64,000 nt of DNA, taken from NCBI GenBank assembly GCA_002189035.1, contig CM007989.1:3782001-3846000 (forward strand). The letters run 5' to 3'. The notes below the pieces were generated by a model. It was not told where the DNA came from. It ran no database searches and saw only the letters and a program-made list of their open reading frames with translations. The DNA comes from Utricularia gibba. Its lineage: Eukaryota; Streptophyta; Magnoliopsida; Lamiales; Lentibulariaceae. Made by a program: the position numbers and the translations under genes. This document shows positions 26,920-38,998 of the stretch, one piece after another (position 1 is the stretch's first letter; each line of letters begins with the position of its first letter).

Positions 26920-27620
26920 TTTGCCATCATTCCGCTCCAGAGGTGCTTCCCTTTCCTTGTGTGCTGAATCAAAATCCATCCCCTCCATCTTTCTCAGGAA
27001 CAACCAACACACACACTGAATCTCAAGAACACCATAAAAAGTGCACCCACAAGTTGCAGATTGTCAGATGATGCCACCACACCACCCCACCCGCATTGCC
27101 ATGATCGAGAAAGTGCACTCACCCGCATGCGAGAGCACAATCAGACTTTGTCTGGTTGCTGCTACGGGATGCGTTTATTCCCTTCTGCCATGGACCCACG
27201 ACGCACTGTGGGAGCCCAGCAATGGGAGCGGGCTTCGAGATCAGAGCCCACCATTGTTCTCTGTTACTGATCTGTATGGAAATAGATGGAGAGATGATGC
27301 AAGTGCAACTGTCAGTCTAAAGCGGAGGCATCCTTTTCGGGTGTTTGCTGCCTCCACAACGTCAAGCCCTCCGAGAAACAGTTGCTGACATTCAAATTTA
27401 AGTCTCAGATTAAGAATCTGGTAACCCACCCCTCTTTAAATCCACAACCGCTCCTCCCTCATTTCTCCATCCACGACACGACAAGATTAAGATACTCCCC
27501 TTCCTGTCTGAACACCTGAGGAAATAACCAACCGCCCCCCTTCTCATAACTTCTGCCGCATTCCTTCCTTCCTTCTTCCTAAGTTTTGTGAATCGTTTTC
27601 TGAGAGGTGATCGCAGCACC
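26920..27620. other. Intergenic region between BURP and SWEET genes
   Basis: This 700-bp stretch holds the 3' flank of the BURP gene and the promoter and leader of the SWEET gene, both on the plus strand. A C- and T-rich leader lies at about 27520-27580, just before the SWEET ATG. Short open frames at 27041-27388 look like chance. No repeat or RNA gene was recognised. Confidence 0.5.
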
Positions 27621-28755
27621 ATGCGCACGGAGACTGTCAGAACCATCGTTGGGATCATCGGTTTGTGTTTCCCTTGTACCGCAACTGAATTTGATCATAA
27701 TCCTTACAACCACCCCACTTGTCTTGTCTGTGTGTGTTTCAGGGAATGTCATCTCCTTCTTCCTCTTCCTGTCTCCAGTGTAATTTCCTTCATCTCTTGC
27801 CTTGCATGCATGCATGCATGTGTTTGTTTACAGAGAACTGTGCCATGGTTTTCTTGCAGACCCACGTTCATCAAAATATGCAAAGCGAGATCGGTTCAGT
27901 CGTTCAAGCCGGACCCGTACGTGGCCACGATCTTGAACTGCGTCATGTGGGTCTGGTATGGGCTGCCCTTCATCCACCCGGACAGCACTCTCGTAGCCAC
28001 CATCAACGGCGTCGGCTTCTTCATCGAGTTCTCCTACATATCCATCTTCCTCATCTTCTCCGACTGGCCCCGGCGCGTGAGTCTCTCTCTCATCTCCCTC
28101 ACACTCTCTCTGTGTGCCATTCACCTTGAAACCAACACAAAAATGTACCAGCGGAAGATCCTGATCGCGCTGCTGGTGGAGGCGGTGTTCATGGCGGTGG
28201 TGGTGATCGTCAGCCTGCTGTGCCTCCCCACGATCAAGCTGCGCACGGTGGTTGTCGGAGCACTCTGCGTCGTCTTCAATGTGATGATGTACACATCCCC
28301 ATTGACGATCATGGTTAGTGGGTAGATGCCCGTGCGTGCACATGGATCTGGCACATCATGAAATGTCATGGAAACTGATTGTGATGCAGAAGCGGGTGAT
28401 CAAGACCAAGAGTGTGAAGTTCATGCCCTTCTATCTGTCGGTCGCCAACTTCGCCAACGGCGTCATCTGGGCCGTCTACGCCCTCCTCAAGTTCGACCCA
28501 TGGGTCTTTGTAAGCAGTCGTCCGGTTGATGAATCAGCCAGCCGCCGGAAACTGCATCCCAGACTGAGTTGTGTGTGTTGTATGATGCTGCAGGTGCCTA
28601 ATTTTCTGGGGAGCCTGTCGGGGCTGGTGCAGTTGATCCTGTACGCCACCTATTACAGAAGCACACCGTGGGATGATGACCAAGCCGCAGACAAAGCATC
28701 AAACAGCAGCAAGCAAGTTGAGCTGCAGAATCCAACTGCCCACAGTCAAGTTTGA
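27621..28755 (+). CDS. SWEET4: SWEET bidirectional sugar transporter, SWEET4-like (clade II)
   Basis: SWEETs are seven-helix uniporters moving mono- or disaccharides down their gradient across plasma or vacuolar membranes. Six exons fit: 27621-27660, 27743-27779, 27860-28076, 28152-28313, 28390-28509 and 28594-28755, totalling 738 nt (245 aa), a normal length with all phases consistent. The two MtN3/saliva triple-helix repeats are visible. The first has GNVISFFLFLSPV, FKPDPYVATILNCVMWVWYG and TINGVGFFIEFSY. The second has VMMYTSPLTIM, TKSVKFMPFYLSVANF and GLVQLILYATYY. The four repeat prolines and the paired asparagines (LNC and ANF/NGV) are kept. The PDPY segment and KRVIKTKSVKFMPF resemble clade II (SWEET4-8), whose characterised members mostly carry hexoses. 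The tail is short and hydrophilic. No defect seen. The exact paralogue cannot be settled without a tree. Confidence 0.92.
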
Positions 28756-29660
28756 TTGGATAGGTGTCCTCCCCACCAAACATCAGTAACCCATTTCCTC
28801 AGACAAGGAAATGCAATAAAGTCAGCCCACCAGCAGCATGAAGCTAAGGGAGATTTTTAAACTTCTGGATGTTTGTTCTGGAAATTTTTCCTCAGTAACA
28901 AATATCTTTGCCCTGTTCAATCAAATATGAACTTTCATAAAAAAGTTGGGGTCCCTGCAGAAAGTAAACCACCATCCACCCTAAACCAAAACCAGAATCA
29001 CAACTAAGAGAATCAAAATAATAAAAGAGGGGGGAGGAGGGGGCTACAATAACTTATAATAAAGGAAAAGAAAACGGCATTGAGAAGTAAACAAGGGAAA
29101 AAAGGCTTTCAGTTTTGTTCCAAGTTGTACTACAACAGAGGATGGTTGCTCGAAGTAGTGGCGGCAACAAGGTGAAGATCATCTTCAGAGCCAGGGCATA
29201 ATGCTGCTACGGGTTTCTGCTTTCTGCAGTAAAAAGAGAAAAACTATCTACAGGTAGTGGCGGTGTGATCTGATGAGGATCTCTCTCTGACTGCATGTAA
29301 CCAACTTTTCGGAGGCGGCGGTACCTTACAACCAACATGGAAGGAAGCGTACTATCAGTGCAAAATAGCAACATTGTCAGCAACATTGTCAGCAACATGA
29401 ATTTAACGCACTATAATCAATCCACAACTCATGCACAATAGCACACTGCCATTTACTGGACACTCCTTCCATAAATAGCAGCCAATGCTCGTGTACAAGA
29501 AACACACGAATAGGAGGATACGCTAGAACCAATCACATTATTGGGTAGTGGGGTGGGGGAAGGGGGGTGCATAATTTAGTTTCCTGGCCTCAGATATTAT
29601 ATGTAACTCAAGAATTCCAGGAAAAACACTTACAGGCTTCAGGTCACGTACACTAGAATC
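28756..29660. other. Convergent intergenic region between SWEET and SUO-type genes
   Basis: The SWEET gene (plus) and the SUO-type gene (minus) end towards each other here, so this 0.9 kb should be 3' untranslated sequence plus spacer. A G-rich run lies near 29029-29044 and another at 29545-29570. A short tandem of CAACATTGTCAG occurs at about 29373-29398. No gene was recognised. Confidence 0.5.
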
Positions 29661-32600
29661 CTACTGCCAAGAAGACTGCTTAAATCTGAAGTTCTCATTG
29701 TCCCATCCTCCCTCAGGCTCCTTTCGCTTCATTGTACCACTAGAAACGGAATACACTCTTGCCTGCTCCTCAGCAAAAGCTTGCGAACTGGACACAGAAT
29801 TTTGACCTGATGACATTGGAAACATTTCCTCCCTGACTTCACTTTCCACAGCTCCAGGGCCTGCATTTAAATCAAATCCCTGTCGCCCCCATCTTCTGTT
29901 GCCATCCAAGCTACCATTGGTGCTATTTTCTGGAAGGGCGACCATGTAGGACCTCTGAAACTGTGGAGCTACAGAACCAACTGACCCAAGCAATTGTGAA
30001 TGAACTGCTGGAGCTCCAAACAGCCTTGCACCAGATGAGGGATCCACATATGAGGTTGCTCCCATTGAAAACGTGGCTGAAGGGAGAGGATAAGCTTCCC
30101 CAAACGGAAAAAGAGGTAACTGGAATGTGCTAGATGGAAAAGGTACTGCAGGAGAAGATGGTAGCACTGATCCCCGATAAATTTCTGGCGTGAATGAGTT
30201 AACACCGGAAGGGGAAAATGTCCTCTGTGCATTAATGGGAGGGAACACTGGAAATGGATGCTCCCCTCGATCTGGAAACATGGATGGAATAGCAATGGCT
30301 GAATATGAATTTCCCGATGGAAACCAAGATGAGAAACTCCCTTGCCCAGGGCTGTTCATTCTAAGTCCAGAAGTAGAAAGCTGAGATGGTATACCAACTT
30401 TGACTTGCTGATGGATTGAAAATTGATCTGCATTAGCATTAGTATCAACAGCTCCAGGACGATCATTTAGATCAAGATCTTTCCGTGCACCAGCAGCAAG
30501 TAAACCATCAAACAGTTTAAGCTGCACGGAAGATATCTCAGATTTATGATGATTGCTTGTGGAACAATTCCCAGTGTCAGATGCATCATCCACTCTGTTC
30601 AAATCAAGATCCAACCCACCAGATTCACGCAAAGATCCAGAAATCGAGGTTCATTCGAAAACTTAGAGGGACCACTTGCAGCACCAGTTTTCACAACAAA
30701 AGCATCTTGAAAAGCCATTTCCTCATAAGCACTTTCATCTGGCACGTTTAAATCAATGTCAAATGTAACACGGTCATGTTTGCTCGAGGAGCCATCCGGC
30801 ATGCACAAACTCGTTGAAACTGATGGTGTTCCTGATACTTTTCTAGGCTCAGCAGGCCGAAATGCACTTGTGGCGGCAGATCCTCGCCAGCCAAGTTCCC
30901 CTTTGTTTCTCAATAAGTCATCTGGAGGGATGAAGGGGCGTTTTGCGGCAGCAGCCACTGTAATGGAAGTAGAATGATTGCTTGGAAGATGACTTACAGA
31001 AAATGATGATGAATTCATCATACAAAGTGAGGTGGTGCTGCAGGGCACCAAATTGGCTGGTTCCCCATATTTAACCTCATCAGCAATCAAACCTTCATTC
31101 AAGTCAAATTCTACTTTTGCATCACCTTCAGATGGTCCTGTCGAATATGAAGCTTCAGCAAAACTGGAAGCTGCTCCACCATTCTGCTCCTCATTCAGAT
31201 GAACACCAGTCGAAATCCTGCCCACCTTGCTCTCAAAATTCGATCCATCAGGCGTGCTTGTGCAAACATCAGCAGCCTTGTCAGTAGATTCTGTAATACT
31301 GTTCCCGTTACTATTGCCCAGTGCTGGTTTCTCACTTGCAGTTTGTCTACCATCTTCAATCATATCTTCCTTTCTATTGTCTTCAGACAATGGATTAGAT
31401 GCTGTACCTTCATTGGTTGCCCTACAGTCGGTTGCCTTCAAGTGATTAAAATTAGTCTTTTCCCCAGAAATAGTACCATCAACGCTTTCCATTTTGACAT
31501 CTGTGATGCTATTGTTCCTACTATCACATGGAGTACACTTCTCCTTAAGACTGTCCGCAGTGATTTCACCATTTCGTGACTTATCAGCAGATATTGTACG
31601 CATTGGAGATGTCTTACAAGCATTCTCATTTGACTTTTCACTATTCTCCCACTTGGAATCAACTTTTATCCTCGTAGCTGCATTAGAAGGATCAAACAAT
31701 TTATCATCTGAGACAGGCAAGTCTTCAGAAGCCTGAGATGAGGCAGTTTTTGAATCCAACAACTCAATGGGAGCGTCCTTGGCTGAAGACAATCCTTTTT
31801 GAGACAATGGTGTACTCTCTAATACGGCAGGTTTGGTTGTGTCACCTTCAGCATCATCAATAGGCTGACTTTGAAGAGCAATGACATTTTCGGGGATTGA
31901 TTTGGACTTTGCTTCATCATCAGGGGAAATATCCTTGGATGTAGGCATGCTTCTTTCTGTAGACTCTGTTGGTGAAAGCAACTCGGATCTTGAAATTTCC
32001 CCAGCAGCCACACTAGCCAGCAAATTCATTCCAACATCATCATCCAGGGACATTGATGAATTTGCTTCAGAATACTTCACACAGCTCATCAAGGCATTCA
32101 TGGGGCTAAAGGAAGATGCATGCAGCTTGCTAGATTTCAGAAGTACCTGATTTGATTTTTTAGAGTCAGAAGTCATAGCTTTCCCTTCATCCGAAAGAGC
32201 AAGAGGTGATACAGAAGTCTCAATAGGCTCCGTTTGTATATCCTTTGCATCATTATTTCTCCAACCATCCACATTAGTTTCTGAAACAACATTAGAAGAA
32301 TGTATATCTGTCTTCTCCATAGGATTACGATCACAATGCTCAGGCCTGTCCAATAGTACAGGTGATGAAACTCGACTGCTAGTATTTGTAAAGTCTTCTG
32401 GGGATGCACCAGCAGCACCTTGAGCAGGGCTCCGGGACCTGGTTGGAATCTTTACAATCAGCTTGTGACTGCTACCTTCAGCTGCAGGCGCATCAAAGAC
32501 CTTTTCCACACTTGAAGCAGAGTGATGAAGCTTCTCTGGAGGCATGTTTTTAATCACCGAAGAGCTTCTACCTGAATTTATTTCTTTCTGAATCCCAGAA

Positions 32601-35096
32601 AAACCTCCTTTCCTGTTTCGGCTAGCAATAACAGGCATCTTATTCACTGCCACTACGCCTGCACCACTCTTTGCTTCCTCTTTACCCGAGGAGGACTGAC
32701 TTTGACCATGTGACTGATTAGAACTACTGCTCCTATCCTCCCTAACCATAGGGGCATCAGAAGACCCCACAGGAGGCACTCTTACAAGGTTCTCCTTAAC
32801 AGATGATGGTGAAGATGCAGGTTTGGCATGTCCTGGAGATGAAGTGGTGGATTTAACATTAATATCCACACGAGAAGACCTAGCTGAAGTCGTTTTTGAA
32901 AGAGTACTTTGGGTCACTGAGCTTTTTATTGCAGCATCAGAGCCAGTGGGAGTTCTGACTCCACCATGAGAGGACTCGGTAAGCCGTGACTTTGATGGCC
33001 ACACGGACACAGCCTGTGTTGAACCAGATTTTTCTTCATTAGTAATCATCTCAGCTTCAACACGTTTCTTCCAAGTGTCAACTAGACTTCTTGACTTCCT
33101 CTGAATCTCGGAGTTTTTATGTGATCTCAAGTGATTCACAGATCTTCCAATGTTGCACATCTGAAGGGCCTGGAGGTCAACAGGCAGTTTGTCTAATGCA
33201 CGAAGCAAAACCAAGAGGAATTCGTCAACTGATACATCAGAGTCCTTTAAACAATTGCCATCCCCAATCTTTCCTTTATGCACATCCTGCAGCCATTCAT
33301 CAAATACAGGTAACCCTCTTAGCTGCACAAACCGGTCTAGGCATTCGGTTTTGTCAGTACAAGCCATAACACTGGCTAGCATGGAGCGATAACCTAAATC
33401 CAATTTTCTCTCTGTTTTATCATGTTGCATCAACTGTACAAGCCTTTCAACACCTTCCAAATCTACAAGTCCTCCTCTATCAGTTATCCTGGAAATCTCA
33501 GATTTCAAATTACTTTCAGTGATGCAATGAGTGGATTCATAATCATCACTTCTTGAACAATGTTCCCTTTTTACTTGTTCACCACAATGATCTCTTTCCC
33601 TCTTTTTTCCTTTCACTTGACAACGTGAAGGGATGTCACCAGCATTATGGGCACTCTCAGGTGCAGTCTTTACTTGTGAAGTCGAAGTAGGACCATTAGC
33701 TTGCTTTGGAGAACGACCACCAGACTGCAATGGTGCATGCATTTCTAACCTTGTTCTGTGCAACAGCTGGTCTACTTCTTCTTGTCGATCCTGTAAGGTA
33801 ACATCAAAAAAGGAGAAACAAAAAACAGGATGAGATTTGTACGTTACATCCACAACCCATCCCCAAGAAAATCAATGCATTTGAAACAAAAGCCCCCTTT
33901 CACATTCCATATGACTGCCTCAAATTAGGCTGAAAAAATCAAAAGCATAACATGGATCATTCCCCTTTCATCAATTAACAATGAAAGCTCACATTAACGT
34001 AGTCTTGATCTGTTAGCCACCACAAACACTTGTTAGTAATGTCGTAGACACGCCGACAAACAAATGAAGATGTCCGAGCTGGGAGTTCCACACCTTTGGG
34101 AAGAAATGCAACTTTACAAGGATGGAGCAGAGATCCTGCAGGAATCTCGTCCTCGTGAAAAGAATAGAATATCTCGTTTGGGGCACCTTCCACAAGAGTG
34201 CCTTTACCGAGCCTTACTTCAGCAGGCCGATAGAGCCAATTGACACCCAAGTGCAAGTGATTCTCCTCACTGAATTTTAGCCGGCGGATCAAACCAATAT
34301 AAGGCGGAGAATCCTGAGTTGGCTTGAAAAGCGCACAGTCACCAACACAAATCTTACGACCATCCTGCAAAAAGGGAAACCAATTAATATCAATGATCAC
34401 TAAAGAAAAAATGCATTAATGAAAGGAATAAAAACAACATTAGCCCTCCAAAACAGGGATTGATCAGTAATAACAGTTTAATAAAAAAATAATCAAATAA
34501 AATTCTCTTTAATCAGCTATTAACCTACACTGTATATTCTGATTTACATTTATAATAATGAACATGAAAATGGAAGGACGATAATATCCCTAGATAACTA
34601 AGTAAGTTTTACTCTCACAATTCGCGCCTTCTAAATCCAGCATCGAACTTCTAATAAATTTTTACACTGCTGTTAATACAAAAAATAATTTTAGAATAGG
34701 CTGCATTATCCAAAAGATTCAAAATTTATGAGCACATTATCAAAGTACAGCACCTTTACAGAACTTAGAGCTGAAAACATCAAAGTTATTCATTCATTAC
34801 GAAATAAGCAGAAATGTCTACCGGAGATGATGAAAAACTTGATAAAAGAAAAGAAAAGACTCCAAAAAAAGCAGGGCTTAGGAAACACATAACTGAAGAA
34901 GCGGGGAGGTCAGTACCTTGAGGAACGAATCACCAGAGGAGGCAGTTTCAGTAGAAATAATAGAAGAATCGGGATCACCCTCAATTATCAGAGTATTGTT
35001 CTTCGTCACCAAGGGGAGGACTGACCGCATGTGCCGACTGCAAGAACTTCGTGAACTCCTACAACTTGTGTGCTCCCGCTGAATGCTCCCATGCAT
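29661..35096 (-). CDS. SUO: SUO-type protein: BAH domain and TFIIS N-terminal domain, one apparent frameshift
   Basis: In Arabidopsis SUO is a large nuclear/P-body-linked protein implicated in microRNA-guided translational repression; its GW dipeptides are thought to matter. Three coding exons fit: 34917-35096, 33993-34364 and 29661-33790. With one base restored near 30645-30650 the total gives about 1560 aa, close to the Arabidopsis protein. The start is MHGSIQREHTSC. Exon 2 is almost entirely the BAH domain (KICVGDCALFKPTQDSPP to WWLTDQDYVN). Early in exon 3 is the TFIIS N-terminal helical bundle (GLPVFDEWLQDVHKG, LLRALDKLPVDLQALQ). A long Ser-rich disordered region follows. The C-terminal quarter has GW sites (ELGWRGS, PEGGWDN) and five DLN motifs. 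The ending FKQSSWQ is as in the family. The frame changes just before SLRESGGLDLDLNR. The TFIIS-like domain suggests chromatin/transcription links as well. Confidence 0.92.
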
Positions 35097-36501
35097 AATA
35101 AGAGTTCTTCTTTAGCATTTTCCCAAAGTTTGACGCCAACTTGGACCCAAATTTCAAACATCAAATCTTCCCGACCCTCACGAGCTTAGGACTCCACTAA
35201 AATCCTCGACTCCTCTGCCAGTAATACCCCATTTCGCGAAAATTTCGTGATTTCACAGATAGCCACAGCCAGTACGCGGAAAACGAAAACTTTAGGATGC
35301 CTCTCCAATTCAAGGAAGCTCCGCTATCCAGACACCAGAAAAACCCTAAATTGCTTCAAGCAAATGTAAACCCTAACTCGTCGGCTCCATCTCATTCACA
35401 GCCCTAAATCCGCGATCCAAAACCTACAAATTAAAACTGAAAATTTTCAGATCGAAGCATTAAACGGCGTCAATTGAGCCGAAAAAAGGAAAACCTAGAA
35501 AGGGATTCTAGCAACAGTCCCAACTTAAAACCCATAATCGCGCTTTCGAAAATTCTCAGCCAGCAAACACCCCAGCACCACGAAAACGGGGAGAGTGGGA
35601 GAGAGAGAGAAGACCTGGGGAGCTTTTTCCGATTCGGAGATAGAGGCGAAGCAACAACACGCACAGCGCGAGATAGCGTGGGAAGAAGAGCAAATAAAAG
35701 AAATGTGGAAAACGACGCCGTTAGACCCACAAGAAACGAATACGGGCAGGGCAGATCGGGCAGCTGCATACACGCACAAAATACCACTACCACCACATTT
35801 CAATTTTTCAAATGAAAATGATACCAAAAAAAACTAGGGTTTCCACAACTAATTGACATGCTTAACGACTCGCGTTGACTTCTTTCAACAAAACCCTGAC
35901 AAATGACTTACTAATTCCGCTTCATTACAATATAAACTAATTGCCCTTCTAAATATAGAATACTGAAACTGTCAGGGGCCAGAAATACAAATCCGTGAAA
36001 TTATCGGGGGCCAGAAATGCAATTCTGTGAAATTACGGGGGCCGGGGAAGTGAAATCTGGGTGACGATAACCGAACGCGCAGCCCGAGGCTCGGGAATTT
36101 GGGGATGTGACTGCGCTGAAAAGGTCACTGCGCTCGCTGATCTGATTTCGTTTAGGGTTCGCATCGTTTTCAACACCATGTTGGGCGAGCTGTGCGTAGG
36201 GGCGGTTTGGGGATTTCAGGGGGAGGAAGACAACGCGTCATGACATGACACTGTGGATTTCCTACGTGGCGTTAAGGTTGTCCCCCCGCCTTTCTGTCAG
36301 CTTAGTGATCCGATCCATCTCCACAGTTTGATTAATGCTGCTAATTAATCCGCATTTAAACGCCACGCCTTGGTCAATGCCATGGTGAGTGGCACACAAG
36401 GGAAGGGCCCCCATCAGCCTTGGCATCTCAGATCAACAAAAAGAATCCCAATTGTCATAAGGGTTGCAGCAGCAGCACATTTTGCTGCTGGATTTGAGTA
36501 T
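35097..36501. other. SUO-type gene leader and upstream region
   Basis: Upstream of the SUO-type ATG (minus strand) this stretch is expected to carry its 5' untranslated region, possibly with a leader intron, and promoter. It contains a purine run (GAGAGAGAGA) near 35597-35610. Two 29-base near-identical direct repeats lie at 35975-36003 and 36007-36035. No convincing gene lies between 35100 and 36500. Confidence 0.5.
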
Positions 36502-37174
36502 GAAGTAGTCGCTGTGCCGTTGGGGAAGGCCCCTCCTCCTCTTTCTGGCTCCGGTGTCACTATGGCACCACATTTCACAAATGAGCTGGTGGTAGATGCC
36601 TTACTTTTGGAGTCATGTGTTGCAGGATCTGTGGTGTCTGCATCTCAAATCATTTACTTACTTCAACCTGGCTGCATCCCGCGTATGCAATCCTCTTCTT
36701 GCTGCAGATTGTCTTTCTTACTATGAAGTAGTCGCTGTGCCGTTGGGAGAAGGCCCCTCCTCATCTTTCTGGCTCCAGTGTCACTATGGCACCACATTTC
36801 ACAAATCAGCTGGTGTTAGATGCCTTACTTTCTAGAGTCATGTGTTGGAGGATCTGTGGTGTCTGCATCTCAAATCATTTACTTACTTCAACCTGGCTGC
36901 ATCCCGCGTACGCAATCCTGTTCTTGCTGCAGATTGTCTTTCTTACTATCAAGTAGTCGCTGTGCCATTGGGAGAAGGCCCCTCCTCATCTTTCTGGCTC
37001 CAGTGTCACTATGGCACCACATTTCAGAAATCAGCTGGTGGTAGATGCCTTACTTTTCTGGGGTCATGTGTTGGAGGATCTGTAGTATTCGCATCTCAAA
37101 TCATTTACTTACTTCAACCTGGCTGCATCCCGCGTATGCAATCCTGCTCTTGCTGCAGCTAGTCTTTCTTACTC
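36502..37174. repeat. Three tandem copies of a ~224-bp unit containing the PPR gene tail
   Basis: Copies begin at 36502, 36725 and 36950 (spacing 223 and 225), each opening with AAGTAGTCGCTGTGCC and ending about TCTTTCTTACT. They differ by scattered substitutions and one or two indels. Read on the minus strand each unit contains the sequence encoding CSQVEVSK followed by TGA. The rightmost copy supplies the real C-terminus and stop (37101-37103) of the PPR gene, and the other two lie downstream of it. The unit therefore arose by tandem duplication of the gene's last codons plus about 150 bp of 3' flank. Plus-strand open frames across the copies look like chance. Confidence 0.9.
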
Positions 37175-38575
37175 GTCCAAGGTGTTCCCACTTTGCTTCT
37201 GAAGCATATAGGTTAGAGAGGAGGACCATGGCTCCATGAGCAGGTTGAAAATCTAGTTGCTGCAAATGATTTGCTATTCGCTCCCCGAAATGTGAGCTTC
37301 TGTGGATTCTGCATGCACTGAGGAGAGACCTCCAAAGGACTACATCAGGGGGAATGGTCATGGATCTTAGCATGCCAAGTGCTTTTCCAAAGAATCCTGC
37401 ACGGCCAAGCAAATCAATGTAACAACTATAGTGCTCGATTTGAGGAGCAACTCCCCACAGCCTCTCCATGTTATAGAATATAAAAGTGCCTTGGGATAGA
37501 AGACCAGCATGACTGCATCCATTCAGGACTCCAAGGATTGTGATTCCATTTGGGTTCACATCTTCGGCTAACATTTGCCGAAACACGAGCATAGCCTCTC
37601 TACCAAGGCCATGAATCGACAAACCATGTATCATACTAGTAAAAATGTAGATATCTCTCTTCGAAAACTGGCTGAAAGCATGGTATGCTAGGTTGATACT
37701 GCCACACTTTGCATACATGTCAATCAGAGCAGTGGTAATGTTAGGAGTTTGAGGAACATGGTACTTATTTATGCAACCAATAATCCTGTTACCTTGATCC
37801 AGGGAACCAAGATGAGCGCAGGCAGTGAGAGCAAGGACTACAGTAGCTTCATTTGGCTTGAACTCATTCATCATCCTGTGAAAATAGGTGAGGGCTTCAG
37901 TCCACATTCCACAGCCAACAAAACCCGACATCATTACACACCAGGACACGTCGTTTCTCAGTGGCATTTTGCTGAAGATGTTACAAGCTTCGTTCATATT
38001 TCCACCTTTAGTGTAGGCACAAACTAAGCTAGTGAACGAAAAAACGTCTGGTTCATTCATTTCATCGAACACTTTGCGTGCTTCGTCCACCATGGCGAAT
38101 GCCCGTATACGCTAATCAAAGAATTCACTACGTATAGATTCGCCAGCGAACCATTTTTTATCGCCAGCCCTTGAACAATCTGTCCCCATTCGATATCCGA
38201 TTGGTGAGCACACGAAGTGAACACATAGGTGAAAGTATACATGTCAGGTGCAACTTGAGCATCCATCATTCTACGAAACAGAGTGATTGACTCTGGACAA
38301 TCCCGGATCTTTGAGTATCCCTTGATAATCAGATTCCACAGTAATGTCGATGGCGAATGCGACGGATATCCATCAAAGAGAATTCTGGCAATGGTGATCT
38401 TATTGCAGTTCAAGTAACAGTGGATGAGCGAATCAATCAACGAAAGGCCCAAGAATCTAGCTCGCTGGGTGATGATTTGGGCGTGGATTTGCTTGATTTC
38501 TGATACGGGTGGGCGTTGACTCAGAAGCCGGGAAAGCAGCCGTCCAGAAATTCGAGAGAAAACATGGGTTGGCAT
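37101..38575 (-). CDS. Pentatricopeptide repeat protein, E-class (PLS type), one apparent frameshift
   Basis: PPR proteins bind organellar RNA; E-class members usually act in C-to-U editing together with DYW partners. The gene is intronless, as is typical. It starts MPTHVFSRISGRLL, a basic leader suitable for mitochondrial or plastid import. Helical repeats follow: IKQIHAQIITQ, PSTLLWNLIIKGYSKI, APDMYTFTYVFTSCA, DVFSFTSLVCAYTKGGN, DVSWCVMMSGFVG, NITTALIDMYAKCGSI, DIYIFTSMIHGLSIHG and GITILGVLNGCSHAGL. The E region has PDVVLWRSLLSACRIH, VLLSNLYASEAKWEHLGRVRK and the ending AGCSQVEVSK. No DYW domain follows. Two open frames meet at 38097-38105: the first ends after SLISVYG and the second begins AFAMVDEARKVFDEM, as if one G were missing from the GGG run. 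With that base the product is 491 aa. Its stop codon lies within the last of three tandem repeats. Confidence 0.9.
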
Positions 38576-38998
38576 TTACCGGCGGTTCTGTTGAGGGTAC
38601 CCCCCAGCGGGAATCACACACACACAAAGCATCGCTATACAATGCTGCTGTTTTTACGATCCCTCTCCATCATGACCCTCGTCTGACGTAACACGTATGG
38701 TGGGCTATTCAACCCCAGATCTCTGTCAAATCTTGGCGTCCAACGCCACAGAGCCACGATGCTTTTCTTGTGTCGATGATGTCAGGTCAGGACAGGACCG
38801 TGATTGACGGCGTCACGGCGGTCAGTCAATCTCATTCGTGGGTAGGAAATAACGATGCTCATATCACTTGTTCAAATCAGATCATCGTCCTTGTGTTGAT
38901 GACAAAAAGATGAGCTTTTTCAGGCAAGACAAGGATCATCTGATACCATCATATGGCCTGGGCAGTCACATGTGACTGATTATCTTCGTCTTACTATA
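38576..38998. other. Intergenic region between TOR1-like and PPR genes
   Basis: The gap holds the PPR gene promoter/leader and the 3' flank of the TOR1-like gene, both on the minus strand. I see no additional gene, RNA or repeat in it. Confidence 0.5.

Noticed and set aside
26173-27012. 279-codon open frame on the minus strand over the BURP gene
   Set aside because: It is antisense to the conserved BURP coding sequence; GC-rich third positions create long reverse frames. No family resemblance.
27828-28343. 171-codon minus-strand frame over the SWEET gene
   Set aside because: It is the antisense shadow of GC-rich SWEET exons and crosses their introns.
36370-37239. Overlapping plus-strand open frames with repeated peptide CIPRMQS-like segments
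   Set aside because: They are produced by the three tandem DNA copies and lie antisense to the PPR tail and its 3' flank. Frames shift between copies and no family is recognised, so a repeat protein is not supported.
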